This document shows, one piece after another, positions 19,116 through 27,546 of a DNA stretch of 45,259 bases. The stretch spans positions 1 to 45,259 of the forward strand of contig QHVC01000049.1 in assembly GCA_003222205.1 (NCBI GenBank), read 5' to 3'. Origin of the DNA: Gemmatimonadota bacterium. Lineage in GTDB: Bacteria; Gemmatimonadota; Gemmatimonadetes; Gemmatimonadales; GWC2-71-9. A program made the translations under genes and the position numbers. Each line of letters begins with the position of its first letter. Position 1 is the first letter of the stretch. The notes beneath the pieces were generated by a model. The model did no database searches. It saw only the letters and a program-made list of their open reading frames with translations, and was not told the DNA's origin.

Positions 19116-19852
19116 CGCCACACCCACCCCACCACCAGCGCCACCGCCACCAGTCCAAGTCCGAGCCGCAGCCCGCTCACCTGCCGCGGCAGCATCCGTA
19201 TCGCCAAGAGTCCCACGCCGGCACACGCCGCGAGCGCGACGCGGGCCCACGGCTCGAACGCGCCCGCCAGCCACACCGCGGCGAGCGGGAGACTGAGCCC
19301 GGCACCGAGGGCCATCCCCGGCCCCGCGAGTGCGACGGCCCGCTGCAGCCATGGGGCCTGCAGGGCCACGACGACCTTGAGGCCGTGCTGCCACCCCTGG
19401 CGCAGCGCCCACCAGCGCAGCGCCACGTGTCCGAGGTTGTAGACGACCAGGAACGCGGCCACGGCCGCGGAGCCCAGTCCCAGGGCGACGCCGGCGATGG
19501 CGAGGCTCGCGGTCAGCGGCAACCACCCTGCCCACACGAGGCGATCGCCCACCGAGCCGAGCGGGCCGCACAGCGCGGTACGCAGGCGTTCGATCTGGTC
19601 CCCCGGCGCGCCATCGTGCTCGGCGCGGGCGGCGGCGCCCACCGCCAGCCCGGCGAGGTAGGGGTGCGCGTTGAAGAACCGCGACGCGCGCGCGACCGCC
19701 GAGCGGTACGCCGGCCCGCCCGGTCCGCCTGGGAGGTCGCGCAGCAACGGCTCTTCCGCAACGCCGGTGCCGACGCCGATCATCCGCTCGTAGTTCCACG
19801 AGCCCTGGAGGGTGAACAAGCGCAGCAGCGCGGTGCCGAGGCGTCGCTTCAT
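19112..19852 (-). CDS. PTS system mannose/fructose/sorbose family IID component
   Basis: 246 residues, somewhat short for EIID (usually 270-300). The N-terminal cytoplasmic part contains LFTLQGSWNYERMIGVG and FFNAHPYLAGLAVGAAARAE, both typical of the family, followed by GPLGSVGDRLVWAGW. The C-terminal half is hydrophobic with four or five membrane segments. With IIC it forms the sugar channel. ATG 19852 overlaps the IIC stop. The sugar cannot be told from sequence. Confidence 0.9.
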   Translation of the reverse strand: MKRRLGTALLRLFTLQGSWNYERMIGVGTGVAEEPLLRDLPGGPGGPAYRSAVARASRFFNAHPYLAGLAVGAAARAEHDGAPGDQIERLRTALCGPLGSVGDRLVWAGWLPLTASLAIAGVALGLGSAAVAAFLVVYNLGHVALRWWALRQGWQHGLKVVVALQAPWLQRAVALAGPGMALGAGLSLPLAAVWLAGAFEPWARVALAACAGVGLLAIRMLPRQVSGLRLGLGLVAVALVVGWVWR

Positions 19853-20526
19853 CGGAGCCACGCGGCGATGGCGCCGCCCGTCAGGCCGACAGCGAACCAG
19901 CGCAGGTTCGGCCCGTAGCCGACGAGCCGCAGCGCGCCTGCCGTCCCCGCGGCGATGCCCGCCCCGGTGGCGGCCGCGGCGAGCACTCCCGCGCCGCGCG
20001 GCGTCAGCGCCCCTGGAAGCACGATGCGTGCCGCCCAGGCGAGCGCCAGCCCCGAGGCGGTGACGAGGGCCGCGCGCGCGCCGTCGCGGACGATGCCGCC
20101 CACGTGCACGCGGATCAACGCCCCGGTGTCTCCGGCTTCGAGCGCCGGGGCCGAGCGCTGGATGGCGCGGGCGGTGCGCCGGCGCATCGCGTGGATGGCC
20201 ATCCCGCCGACCATGCCGACGAACAGGCCGACCACGGCGCCGACGCCGAGACTTATGGGACCGACGAGCAGGTGCCCGGCGCTCACGGCGGCGACGCTCG
20301 CGGGCCCGTACTCGGGGTAGCGCACCGCTCCCACCGGCAGGATGTCGAGCTGGAACAGCTCGAACAGAACGCCCAGGCGGAGCCCGGTCTCCACGTCCCC
20401 GAGGATGAGTCCCGCGACCGTCGCGGCGACGAGCGGCCGCGCGATCATCATCTGGGGGACGCTCACCAGATCGAGCCCCACCAGCGTGCCCCACAGCAGC
20501 AGCGCCAGCTGGACGTCGAGGCTCAT
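19849..20526 (-). CDS. PTS system mannose/fructose/sorbose family IIC component
   Basis: 225 residues, an integral membrane protein with about six to seven hydrophobic segments; EIIC of this family is usually 250-270, so it is slightly short. Recognisable parts include SVPQMMIARPLVAATVAGL near the N-terminus and GVLFELFQLDILPVGAVRYPEYGP around residues 52-75, where related proteins have the ELF/ELx-Q segment. It is coupled by ATGA to the genes on both sides. Together with IIA, IIB and IID it would make a complete permease. Confidence 0.88.
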   Translation of the reverse strand: MSLDVQLALLLWGTLVGLDLVSVPQMMIARPLVAATVAGLILGDVETGLRLGVLFELFQLDILPVGAVRYPEYGPASVAAVSAGHLLVGPISLGVGAVVGLFVGMVGGMAIHAMRRRTARAIQRSAPALEAGDTGALIRVHVGGIVRDGARAALVTASGLALAWAARIVLPGALTPRGAGVLAAAATGAGIAAGTAGALRLVGYGPNLRWFAVGLTGGAIAAWLR

Positions 20527-20999
20527 ACGAACTCCTGCAGCGGAACGGCGCGCGCCGTGGGCACGTCCTGGGCGGTGATTTCGATGCCTCTCGCCGCGAG
20601 CTGGCGGAGCTTGTTCGCCTCCGCGTCGGTCAGGTACACGTAGCGCAGCCGCTCCGAGCGGCCGTCGCGGTGGTGCACGCCGCCGATATTGATGCGCCGG
20701 ATGAGCCCGTTCGCGTCGCCGACGATCGCCGCGAAGGTGTCGATGTCGCGCGCGAGCAGAATGCCGGAGCGTGGATCGGCGTTCCATGCGCCGAGGCGGC
20801 GCCGCGCTTCCTCGACGGAGGCGAACACCACCTCGATGTGCGGCGGCACCCCCATGCGGTAGAGATCCTGCTCCCACTCGCTGGCGCGGACTTCGTCGTC
20901 GACGAGGACGATGAACCCCGCCTCGAGCGGCTGCCCCCAGCCGACGACGACTTGCCCGTGAATGAGCCGGTCGTCCACGCGGTAGAGAACGATGCTCAT
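20523..20999 (-). CDS. PTS system mannose/fructose/sorbose family IIB component
   Basis: 158 residues, cytoplasmic. The N-terminal phosphorylation site VDDRLIHGQV (His14) is intact and the domain keeps the family's INIGGVHHRDG and VYLTDAE segments. It takes phosphate from IIA and passes it to sugar bound at IIC/IID. ATG 20999 overlaps the IIA stop and its own stop overlaps IIC, so the EII subunits should be made in step. Confidence 0.94.
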   Translation of the reverse strand: MSIVLYRVDDRLIHGQVVVGWGQPLEAGFIVLVDDEVRASEWEQDLYRMGVPPHIEVVFASVEEARRRLGAWNADPRSGILLARDIDTFAAIVGDANGLIRRINIGGVHHRDGRSERLRYVYLTDAEANKLRQLAARGIEITAQDVPTARAVPLQEFV

Positions 21000-21376
21000 G
21001 CGGCGGGGGTGCGGATCGCGCGCGCCCCCGCTTCGGCCGCGCGCCTCGCCGCCTCCGCTGGCGTCACGTCGCGGTGGAAGACGAAGTCGAGCAGCATCGC
21101 GAGGTTCACGCCCGTCACCACGGCGAGGTCCACCTTGCCCCGGGCGTACCGCACCGCGCCGGTGAGGCACGAGCCGCCGGGGAGGTCCACGAACAGCACC
21201 GCGGGCTTCCCGCCGATCGCCGCCGTGAGGCGGTCGGCGAGGGCGCGCTCGTCGCAGCCCTCGTTGCTCACCGGCAACAACGCGTCCTCCACCCCGGCGA
21301 TCGCCGCGACCGCGGCCACGAGGGACTGGGCCACGGCCGAGTGGGATACGACGATGCCGCGCAGCGGCTCACTCAT
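20996..21376 (-). CDS. PTS system mannose/fructose-type IIA component
   Basis: 126 residues of the EIIA-Man fold. The phosphorylated histidine is in GIVVSHSAVAQSL (His12), and LFVDLPGGSCLTGAVRY corresponds to the conserved second loop. It lies between hprK (8-bp overlap) and the IIB gene (ATGA). In bacteria with incomplete PTS this protein is often purely regulatory; here the IIB, IIC and IID partners are encoded next to it, so a transport role is possible. Confidence 0.92.
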   Translation of the reverse strand: MSEPLRGIVVSHSAVAQSLVAAVAAIAGVEDALLPVSNEGCDERALADRLTAAIGGKPAVLFVDLPGGSCLTGAVRYARGKVDLAVVTGVNLAMLLDFVFHRDVTPAEAARRAAEAGARAIRTPAA

Positions 21377-22340
21377 AGTCTTCCTCGAGATACTCTTCCA
21401 CTTCGGACCGCTCCCGCATGGTGCGGATCAGGCGCTCGTTGAAGGCCTTGGCCGCGTCCACACCGCCGTAGCGGAGCAGGTGGTTCATCGCCACGACCTC
21501 GCAGATCACGGTGAGGTTCTTGCCCGGGTTCAAGGGCACCATGACGATCGGCAGGCGCACGTCGAGCAGGGCCGTCTCCCGGGTGTCCAGTCCGGTGCGG
21601 TCGTACTCGCGACTCGCCTCCCAGTCTTCCAGCTGGACCACGACCTCGATGCGCTTCTGCTGGCGCACGGCGCGGATCCCGAACAACCCCTTGATGTCGA
21701 TCAAACCGACACCGCGGATCTCCATGTAATGGTGCGACAGCTCGTGACCGCGTCCAATGAGGATGTCGTTGCCGTGCCGCGTGATGTGCACGACGTCGTC
21801 GGCGACGAGCCGATGGCCGCGCTCCACCAGATCGAGCACGCACTCGCTCTTGCCGATTCCCGAGCGGCCGGTGAACAGCAACCCCACCCCGAACACATCC
21901 GCCAGCGAGCCGTGAACCGTCGTCGCGGGGGCGAACACGGCGTCCAGAAACGGCCGCAGGCGGCGGAAAAACTCGGCCGTCTTGAGCCGCGTGCGGATGA
22001 CCGCGACGCCTTTGTCGCGCGCCAACGCGAGCAGCTCGAGGGGAGGATCCTGCCCCTTCGTGACCACCACGCCCGGCAGATCGAAGGAGAAGAAAGTCTC
22101 CAGCGTCTCGCGCCGCCGTTGGGGGTCGAGGGCGTTCAGATAGCTGATCTCCGTCTCGCCGAGGACGTGGAGGCGGTCCCCCACGAACCGGGCGGTGTAT
22201 CCCGCGAGCACGAGCCCGGGGCTCGAGGCTTCGGGATTGGGGATGACGCGATCGAGCCCCACGTCGCCCGTCAGCGGCTCGAGCTCGAGCGGGTCGCCTT
22301 TGCGGGCCAGGAGGTCGCGGAGCTTGATCTGCCGGCTCAC
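21369..22340 (-). CDS. hprK: HPr kinase/phosphorylase
   Basis: Phosphorylates HPr on Ser46 with ATP or pyrophosphate and also removes that phosphate, so it sets PTS and carbon-control state. 323 residues, typical length. N-terminal domain (about 1-130), then the catalytic domain with the conserved histidine in VHGSLADV (His143), P-loop GRSGIGKSE (158-166), LVADDVV, and the signature MEIRGVGLIDIKGLFG. GTG 22340 overlaps the hpf stop by 4 nt. The target serine is present in the HPr encoded a few genes on. Confidence 0.96.
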   Translation of the reverse strand: MSRQIKLRDLLARKGDPLELEPLTGDVGLDRVIPNPEASSPGLVLAGYTARFVGDRLHVLGETEISYLNALDPQRRRETLETFFSFDLPGVVVTKGQDPPLELLALARDKGVAVIRTRLKTAEFFRRLRPFLDAVFAPATTVHGSLADVFGVGLLFTGRSGIGKSECVLDLVERGHRLVADDVVHITRHGNDILIGRGHELSHHYMEIRGVGLIDIKGLFGIRAVRQQKRIEVVVQLEDWEASREYDRTGLDTRETALLDVRLPIVMVPLNPGKNLTVICEVVAMNHLLRYGGVDAAKAFNERLIRTMRERSEVEEYLEEDYE

Positions 22341-22645
22341 GGGGTTCCCCGCAGCGACACGCGGCGCCGACGCGTGGGGACCTTATCGAGCTGGCGACGC
22401 ACCCGAGCGACGGCCCGGTCCAGCCCGCTCTGGTGATCCGGGGCGTCGGCGCGACCCACGTGCACCCGGCCGCGGGCGGCGTGCAGCCGCACTTCGACGA
22501 CCGCGCGCCCGTGGTCGGCGGAGAAGAGCACCTGGGCGTCGACCGGCCGGCGCGCGACACGGGCGAGCCGCTCGACCAACACGCGCGCCCGCGCGCGCAG
22601 CTCCGGGGCCACGTCGCAGTGGCGGGCGGTGATCGTGACGCGCAT
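22337..22645 (-). CDS. hpf: ribosome hibernation-promoting factor, short form
   Basis: 102 residues of the HPF/YfiA fold, with no long C-terminal dimerisation domain. The N-terminus RVTITARHCDVAPELRARA and the later VEVRLHAARGRVHVG follow the beta-alpha-beta pattern of the family. Binds the 30S decoding centre in slow growth. The hpf-hprK neighbourhood is known from proteobacterial rpoN loci, where PTS-like proteins also occur; rpoN is not in this window. The gene begins 4 bp after the glycosyltransferase stop. Confidence 0.88.
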   Translation of the reverse strand: MRVTITARHCDVAPELRARARVLVERLARVARRPVDAQVLFSADHGRAVVEVRLHAARGRVHVGRADAPDHQSGLDRAVARVRRQLDKVPTRRRRVSLRGTP

Positions 22646-22649
22646 GCGG

Positions 22650-23765
22650 CTACCCTCCCTCCGCGAGGAGGCGTGAGAGCTGGGCCTCCGTGGCCGTCGC
22701 GGTGCGCTCCCAGGACAGGGTTTCGGCGAATGCCCGCCCGCCGCGTCCTAGCCGCGCCACGAGCCCGGGATCGGCCGCGAGCGCCAGCATGCGCTCGGCC
22801 AGCGCGCGCGCGTCGCCGTGCGGCACGAGGTACCCGGTTTCGCCGTGGCGCACCGATTCGCGCAGACCCGGACTGTCGGAGGCGAGCGCCGGCGTGCCGC
22901 ACGCGGCCGCCTCGACGTTGGAGATGCCCCACCCTTCCTTCGGGCTCGGGAAGACCACCGCCCAGGCGCGCCGCAGCAGGCGCCGCTTTTCCTCTTCGGA
23001 AACGAATCCCAGGAAGCGCACCGCGACGTCCAGGCGGAGCCGCCGCGCCACACCCTCGAGCCGCGCCCGATCATCCCCCTGCCCGGCGATCTCCAGCGTG
23101 ATCTCGGGACGCGTCCGCCGCGCCTCGGCGAGCGCCCGCAGGGCGGTCTCCACTCCTTTATAACGCTTGAGCCTGCCGACGTACAGGAATGTGGGCCGCT
23201 CGGCCCGCGCGACCGCCGGATCGGGCCGATACCACATCGCGTCGACTCCGGGATATACGACCTCGATGCGCTCGCGCGACACCCCGCGCGTCACCAAGTC
23301 GTCCCGCGTGCTGTCGCTGATGGCGTGGAACCGGGCGCGGCGGTACGCCCACGGCAGCGGCCGTTCGGCCGCCCACACCACCGCCGCGACCGGCCAGCTC
23401 GCTTCCCGGAACGCCGTCGCGCCGAACAGGTGCGGGATGATCGCCAGGAACGGCAGCCGGGTCATGCCCGTGAGGAACAGCGGCAGTTTGTTGATGTCTT
23501 CGACGACCACATCGTAGCGCTCGGCGCGGAGTCGCTCGCGCACGAGCGGCCGGCCGCGCAGGGCGAAACTGTGGCGCCCTCCAGTGCGGAACACCCGCAT
23601 GCCGTCGAGCTCGGCGCGCGGGGCGCTCCCCGGCCAGCCGCTCGTCACCAGGTCGATGGCGTGGCCACCTCGCGCCAGGCGGCCGAAGATCTCGTGCAAG
23701 TGGATCTCGGCGCCGCCGGCGTGCGGGTTCTCGCGATCGTTCCAGTTGACCAGGAGGATCCTCAC
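22650..23765 (-). CDS. GT4-family glycosyltransferase
   Basis: 371 residues, GT-B fold. N-terminal acceptor domain with GGAEIHLHEIFGRLARGGH; C-terminal nucleotide-sugar domain with FLYVGRLKRYKGVETALRAL, PSPKEGWGISNVEAAACGTP (the E-x7-E catalytic region) and a typical DARALAERM ending. It probably transfers a sugar to a cell-surface lipid or polysaccharide; donor and acceptor are unknown. GTG 23765 overlaps the nusB stop by 4 nt. No other polysaccharide genes are nearby, so context does not help. Confidence 0.9.
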   Translation of the reverse strand: MRILLVNWNDRENPHAGGAEIHLHEIFGRLARGGHAIDLVTSGWPGSAPRAELDGMRVFRTGGRHSFALRGRPLVRERLRAERYDVVVEDINKLPLFLTGMTRLPFLAIIPHLFGATAFREASWPVAAVVWAAERPLPWAYRRARFHAISDSTRDDLVTRGVSRERIEVVYPGVDAMWYRPDPAVARAERPTFLYVGRLKRYKGVETALRALAEARRTRPEITLEIAGQGDDRARLEGVARRLRLDVAVRFLGFVSEEEKRRLLRRAWAVVFPSPKEGWGISNVEAAACGTPALASDSPGLRESVRHGETGYLVPHGDARALAERMLALAADPGLVARLGRGGRAFAETLSWERTATATEAQLSRLLAEGG

Positions 23766-24175
23766 AGCACGCCAAGCTCGCGCGCCACCGCATCGAGGAC
23801 ACCGTTCACAAACGCGGGCGCCTTGGACCCGGCGAACCAGTGGGCGAGCTTGATCGCTTCGGCGATCACGACTTTCGGCGGCGTGAGCCCTTCGTCGAGC
23901 TCGGCCAGGGCGAGCCGCAGGATGTTGCGCTCCACGGCGGCGACGCGCGACAGGCGCCAGTGCTCGGCCGCGTCGGCGATGCGCCGGTCGTACTCCGCCC
24001 GGCCCGCCGCCGCGCGCGCGGCGAGGTCCGCGCCGCGATCGTAGCCTTCGGGCGCCGAGCCGTAGATGCGGCTGATCCGCGCCACGACCGTCTCGATGGA
24101 CGGCTCCCCGGTCAGCTCCCAGGCGTAGAGGATCTGGAGCGCGCGGGCGCGCGCCTTAGTCTCGGGGCGCTGCAC
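23762..24175 (-). CDS. nusB: transcription antitermination factor NusB
   Basis: RNA-binding protein that with NusE (S10) supports rRNA antitermination. 137 residues from GTG 24175, overlapping the ribH end by 20 bp. All-helical NusB fold recognisable from KARARALQILYAWELTG at the N-terminus, VAAVERNILRLALAEL in the middle and PPKVVIAEAIKLAHWFAG followed by FVNGVLDAV. The ribH-nusB order is a widely conserved neighbourhood, which supports both calls. Confidence 0.94.
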   Translation of the reverse strand: MQRPETKARARALQILYAWELTGEPSIETVVARISRIYGSAPEGYDRGADLAARAAAGRAEYDRRIADAAEHWRLSRVAAVERNILRLALAELDEGLTPPKVVIAEAIKLAHWFAGSKAPAFVNGVLDAVARELGVL

Positions 24176-24641
24176 GGTCGAGCTGGTGAAGCGCGTCCGC
24201 GGTGCGCAGCGCGGCGTCGGCCGCGTCGTACCCCTTGTCACCGGCGGGCCCGCCCGACCGCGCCAGCGCCTGTTCCTCGGTGTCGGTCGTGAGCACCCCG
24301 AAGCCGACGGGGAGCCGGTGGGCCAGCGCCACGTTTGCGAGCCCGCGCGCGGCCTCTCCGGCCACGTAGGTGAAGTGCGCGGTCTCGCCGCGGATGACGC
24401 AGCCCAGCGCCACGATCGCCCCGTAGCGGCCGCTCGCCGCCGCGGCCTCGGCGGCGACCGGCAGCTCAAACGCCCCTGGCACCCAGATCACGTCCACCGC
24501 CGCGTCGGCGATGCGGTGCTCGGCGAGGCAGCGGCGCGCGCCCTCGAGCAGGCGTCGCGTCACCTCGGGGTTGAAGCGGCTGACGACGACCGCGACCCGC
24601 CGCTTGCCGGGCGCGCGGGGGGTCCCCTGGATTTCGGCCAC
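24156..24641 (-). CDS. ribH: 6,7-dimethyl-8-ribityllumazine synthase
   Basis: Joins the pyrimidine intermediate with dihydroxybutanone phosphate to make lumazine, the penultimate riboflavin step. 161 residues from GTG 24641. Motifs: VVVSRFNPEVTRRLLEGA, VPGAFELPVAAE, GCVIRGETAHFTYVA with the catalytic histidine, and GFGVLTTDTEEQALARSG. Starts 3 bp after ribBA and overlaps nusB. Confidence 0.96.
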   Translation of the reverse strand: MAEIQGTPRAPGKRRVAVVVSRFNPEVTRRLLEGARRCLAEHRIADAAVDVIWVPGAFELPVAAEAAAASGRYGAIVALGCVIRGETAHFTYVAGEAARGLANVALAHRLPVGFGVLTTDTEEQALARSGGPAGDKGYDAADAALRTADALHQLDRAAPRD

Positions 24642-24644
24642 GGG

Positions 24645-25850
24645 TCAGTGCGTGAGGAAGTGGCCGAGCTTGTCGCGCTTGACGTCGAGGTAGGCGCGGT
24701 TCTCGTCGGACGGTGGCGGCACGATCGGCACGCGCTCGACGATCTCCAGCCCGTACCCCTCCAGCCCGACCAGCTTGCGGGGATTGTTGGTGAGAATCCG
24801 GATGGACGACAGACCGAGGTCCAGCAGGATCTGCGCGCCGATACCATAATTGCGCAGGTCGGGCTTGAACCCCAGCTCCTCGTTGGCCGTGACGGTGTCG
24901 CGCCCGGCGTCCTGGAGCTCGTACGCCTTCAGCTTGTTGAGGAGCCCGATGCCACGGCCCTCCTGGTCGAGGTAAACGATGACCCCGCGCCCCTCCCGGG
25001 CGATCATCCGCATCGCGCTGTGCAGTTGCCACCCGCAGTCACAGCGCGCCGACCCGAACACGTCGCCCGTGAGACACTTGGAGTGCATGCGCACCAGGAC
25101 ACTCCGCTGGCCCGTGACCTCGCCGTACACGAGCGCGACGTGCTCGGCGGCATCGACGTCGTTGCGGTAGCCGATGATGTGGAACTCGCCGTAGGGCGTG
25201 GGGAGTCGCGCACCCGCCACGCGGTGCACCAGCCGCTCTTTGGCAAGCCGGTACTCCACCAACTGGGCCACACTGATGAAGGAGAGTCCGTGGCGGCGCG
25301 CGAACGCTTCCAATTCGGGCCGGCGGGCCATCGTGCCGTCGGGGTTGAGGATTTCACAGATCACGCCCGCCGGGTACAGGCCCGCGAGACGCGCCAGGTC
25401 GATGCTCGCCTCCGTCTGGCCGACGCGCTGCAGCACCCCGCCGGGCCGCGCCCGCAGCGGGAACACGTGCCCGGGGCGCCGCAGGTCGGACGGAACGGTC
25501 GCGGGATCGATGGCCACGCGGATCGTCATCGCCCGGTCGGCCGCCGAGATGCCGGTGGTGACGCCGAACCGGGTCGCCGCGTCGATGCTGACCGTGAACG
25601 CGGTCTCGTGCGACTCCGTGTTGTGCTCGGCCATCTGCGGCAGGCCCAGGGCCTGGCAGCGCTCGGGTGTCACCGTCAGGCAAATGAGCCCGCGCCCGAA
25701 CGTCGCCATGAAGTTGATCATCTCGGGAGTGACCTGCTCGGCCGCGCCGATCAAGTCGCCCTCGTTTTCCCGGGCTTCATCGTCCGCGACGATGACCAGC
25801 TTCCCGGCGCGGATGTCCGCGATCGCCTGCTCTACCGATCCGAAGGCCAT
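24645..25850 (-). CDS. ribBA: bifunctional DHBP synthase / GTP cyclohydrolase II
   Basis: Supplies both branches of riboflavin synthesis. 401 residues. N-terminal 3,4-dihydroxy-2-butanone 4-phosphate synthase (about 1-200) with DDEARENEGDL, FGRGLICL and RPGHVFPLRAR. C-terminal GTP cyclohydrolase II (about 205-401) with the zinc-binding cysteines in SKCLTGDVFGSARCDCGWQL and LDQEGRGIGL. All catalytic residues I can place are present in both halves, so it should be truly bifunctional. Overlaps the end of ribE by 19 bp. Confidence 0.96.
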   Translation of the reverse strand: MAFGSVEQAIADIRAGKLVIVADDEARENEGDLIGAAEQVTPEMINFMATFGRGLICLTVTPERCQALGLPQMAEHNTESHETAFTVSIDAATRFGVTTGISAADRAMTIRVAIDPATVPSDLRRPGHVFPLRARPGGVLQRVGQTEASIDLARLAGLYPAGVICEILNPDGTMARRPELEAFARRHGLSFISVAQLVEYRLAKERLVHRVAGARLPTPYGEFHIIGYRNDVDAAEHVALVYGEVTGQRSVLVRMHSKCLTGDVFGSARCDCGWQLHSAMRMIAREGRGVIVYLDQEGRGIGLLNKLKAYELQDAGRDTVTANEELGFKPDLRNYGIGAQILLDLGLSSIRILTNNPRKLVGLEGYGLEIVERVPIVPPPSDENRAYLDVKRDKLGHFLTH

Positions 25851-26431
25851 AGTTGTCTCACGTACTTGCCCAGCACGTCCCCTTCCACGTGCAGCCGGTC
25901 ACCGGCCTGCAACGCACCCAGCGTCGTCTGCGCCCGGGTGAAGGGAATCAGGGACACTTGAATAACACCCTTCGCGGGCCGGTCGTTCACGGTGAGGCTC
26001 ACCCCGTCGACGGTGATCGACCCGTGGGCGATGGTGGCCGCGTCCACCTCCGACGGCACGCGGAGGTCGAGCAGCAGGGCGTCGCCCCGCTCGGCCACCC
26101 GCTCGACCGTCGCCACCCCGTCCACGTGCCCCTGGACGAAATGCCCGCCCAGCCGATCCGTCGCGCGCAGCGCTCGCTCGAGATTCACGCGGCGGCCCGG
26201 CGCGTATTCATCGAACAGCGTGCGGCCAGCGGTCGTCTGCACCACGTGGACCGTGAAGCCGCCCTTGACTACCCGCTCCACCGTGAGGCAGGCGCCGTTG
26301 ACCGCGATGCTCTCACCCTTCCGCACCCCGCGGTACGGGGCACGAAGCGTGAGGGTGATCCCCGCTCCCCGTTTCCCGTTCCCCGTTACCCGTTGCACGC
26401 GCCCCACGGCGCTCACGATGCCGGTAAACAT
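25832..26431 (-). CDS. ribE: riboflavin synthase, alpha chain
   Basis: Dismutates two lumazine molecules to riboflavin. 199 residues from ATG 26431 (MFTGIV, the invariant start), overlapping ribD by 19 bp. The two lumazine-binding repeats are visible, the first with GESIAVNGACLTV and the second with GSITVDGVSLTV, with GGHFVQGHVDG between them. Residues about 13-24 (ending NGKRGAG) are encoded by a tandem heptamer array and form a longer glycine/arginine-rich loop than I expect there. Confidence 0.95.
   Translation of the reverse strand: MFTGIVSAVGRVQRVTGNGKRGAGITLTLRAPYRGVRKGESIAVNGACLTVERVVKGGFTVHVVQTTAGRTLFDEYAPGRRVNLERALRATDRLGGHFVQGHVDGVATVERVAERGDALLLDLRVPSEVDAATIAHGSITVDGVSLTVNDRPAKGVIQVSLIPFTRAQTTLGALQAGDRLHVEGDVLGKYVRQLWPSDR
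26359..26393 (-). repeat. in-frame heptamer array inside ribE (five units, ACGGGNA)
   Basis: On the minus strand: ACGGGTA, ACGGGGA, ACGGGAA, ACGGGGA, GCGGGGA, followed by ordinary coding sequence. It encodes about twelve residues near the ribE N-terminus. Because 5 x 7 nt is not a multiple of three, loss or gain of one unit would shift the frame. Confidence 0.8.
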
Positions 26432-27546
26432 AGCGTCCGGTCCAAGACCAATAATGTATCCGGCCCCAGGGGGCGGCGCTCCACCGGCACCCAGTGCGGC
26501 GCGGTTTCGATCTTGGCGTCGGGCACGCCGGGAAACGCCGGAATGGCGCCGTCCCCGAGCCACACGGGGGACTGAATCCAATACAGCCGGTCGACGAGGC
26601 CGTCGGCGAGGAGCTTGGCGCCCAGGGCGCCGCCCCCCTCGCAGAGCAGCGACTGGATCCCGGCCGCGCGCATCTGGGCCAGCCCTTCCGCCAGCGACCC
26701 CGGAAGGAACACGCGCACGCCGTTCTGCTCGAGCGACGAGACGCTCCCCGTCGGGGCCTGCGGCGACGCGACGACCCAGGTGGGGACTTCCCGGGCCGTG
26801 CGCACCAGCCGCGTGCTGGGGTTCAGCATCGCGCGGCGGTCGAAGACGATGCGGACCGGGGGCCGGCGCGGCGTGATCGCGCCGCGCACGGTGAGCTCGG
26901 GGTCGTCCTTCAAGGCCGTCGTGCCGCCCACCGCGATGGCGTCGAAGCCGGCCCGCAGCCAGTGGACGTGGGCCCGCGCCTCTTCCCCCGAAACCCAGCG
27001 CGAGTGCCCGGCGGCGTCGGCGATGCGGCTGTCGATCGACGTCGCCAGCTTCAGCGCGACGAAGGGCCGATCGGCATGCTGGCGGACAAACAGGAAAGCG
27101 GCGTTGAGGGCGGCGGCGGCAGCGGCGTGGACGCCGACGGCGACCGCGACACCTTTGGCCCGCAGCGCGTCGAGCCCGCCGCCGGCATCGGGATCGGGAT
27201 CGCGGATCGCCGCCACGACGCGCTCCACGCCGGCGGCGAGCAGCGCGTCGGTGCACGGGGGCGTCTTACCATGATGCGAACACGGCTCCAGCGTGACGAC
27301 CACGGTCGCGCCGCGGGCGCGGTCGCCCGCCGCCTGGAGCGCGACGACCTCGGCGTGGGGGCCGCCGAACTCGGCGTGCCAGCCCTCCCCAACGACGCTT
27401 CCCCCATGGAGCACGACCGCGCCGACCATGGGGTTCGGCGCAACGCGCCCCCAACCCCGCCACGCGAGGTCGAGGGCGCGTTGCATCGCCTCCGGTTCGG
27501 AGACGCGCTCAGAAGCTGATGCGGAAACCGACACCTCCGTAGACAT
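26413..27546 (-). CDS. ribD: bifunctional riboflavin deaminase/reductase RibD
   Basis: Second and third steps from GTP: deamination then reduction of the pyrimidine intermediate. N-terminal zinc deaminase with HAE (GGPHAEVVAL) and PCSHHGKTPPC; C-terminal NADPH reductase with KLATSIDSRIA and SLLCEGGGALGAKLL. 377 residues from ATG 27546 (AAGG 6 nt upstream); this makes a 38-bp overlap with the preceding gene and a serine-rich start not seen in relatives. ATG 27486, 20 codons later, gives a more usual N-terminus but has a GGAGG only 2 nt away. No FMN riboswitch is visible upstream. Confidence 0.94.
   Translation of the reverse strand: MSTEVSVSASASERVSEPEAMQRALDLAWRGWGRVAPNPMVGAVVLHGGSVVGEGWHAEFGGPHAEVVALQAAGDRARGATVVVTLEPCSHHGKTPPCTDALLAAGVERVVAAIRDPDPDAGGGLDALRAKGVAVAVGVHAAAAAALNAAFLFVRQHADRPFVALKLATSIDSRIADAAGHSRWVSGEEARAHVHWLRAGFDAIAVGGTTALKDDPELTVRGAITPRRPPVRIVFDRRAMLNPSTRLVRTAREVPTWVVASPQAPTGSVSSLEQNGVRVFLPGSLAEGLAQMRAAGIQSLLCEGGGALGAKLLADGLVDRLYWIQSPVWLGDGAIPAFPGVPDAKIETAPHWVPVERRPLGPDTLLVLDRTLCLPAS

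Noticed and set aside
17002-19296. 764-codon plus-strand frame opposite ptsI and ptsH
   Set aside because: Complement of well-identified PTS genes, low complexity (His/Arg/Asp-rich), no ribosome site or motif.
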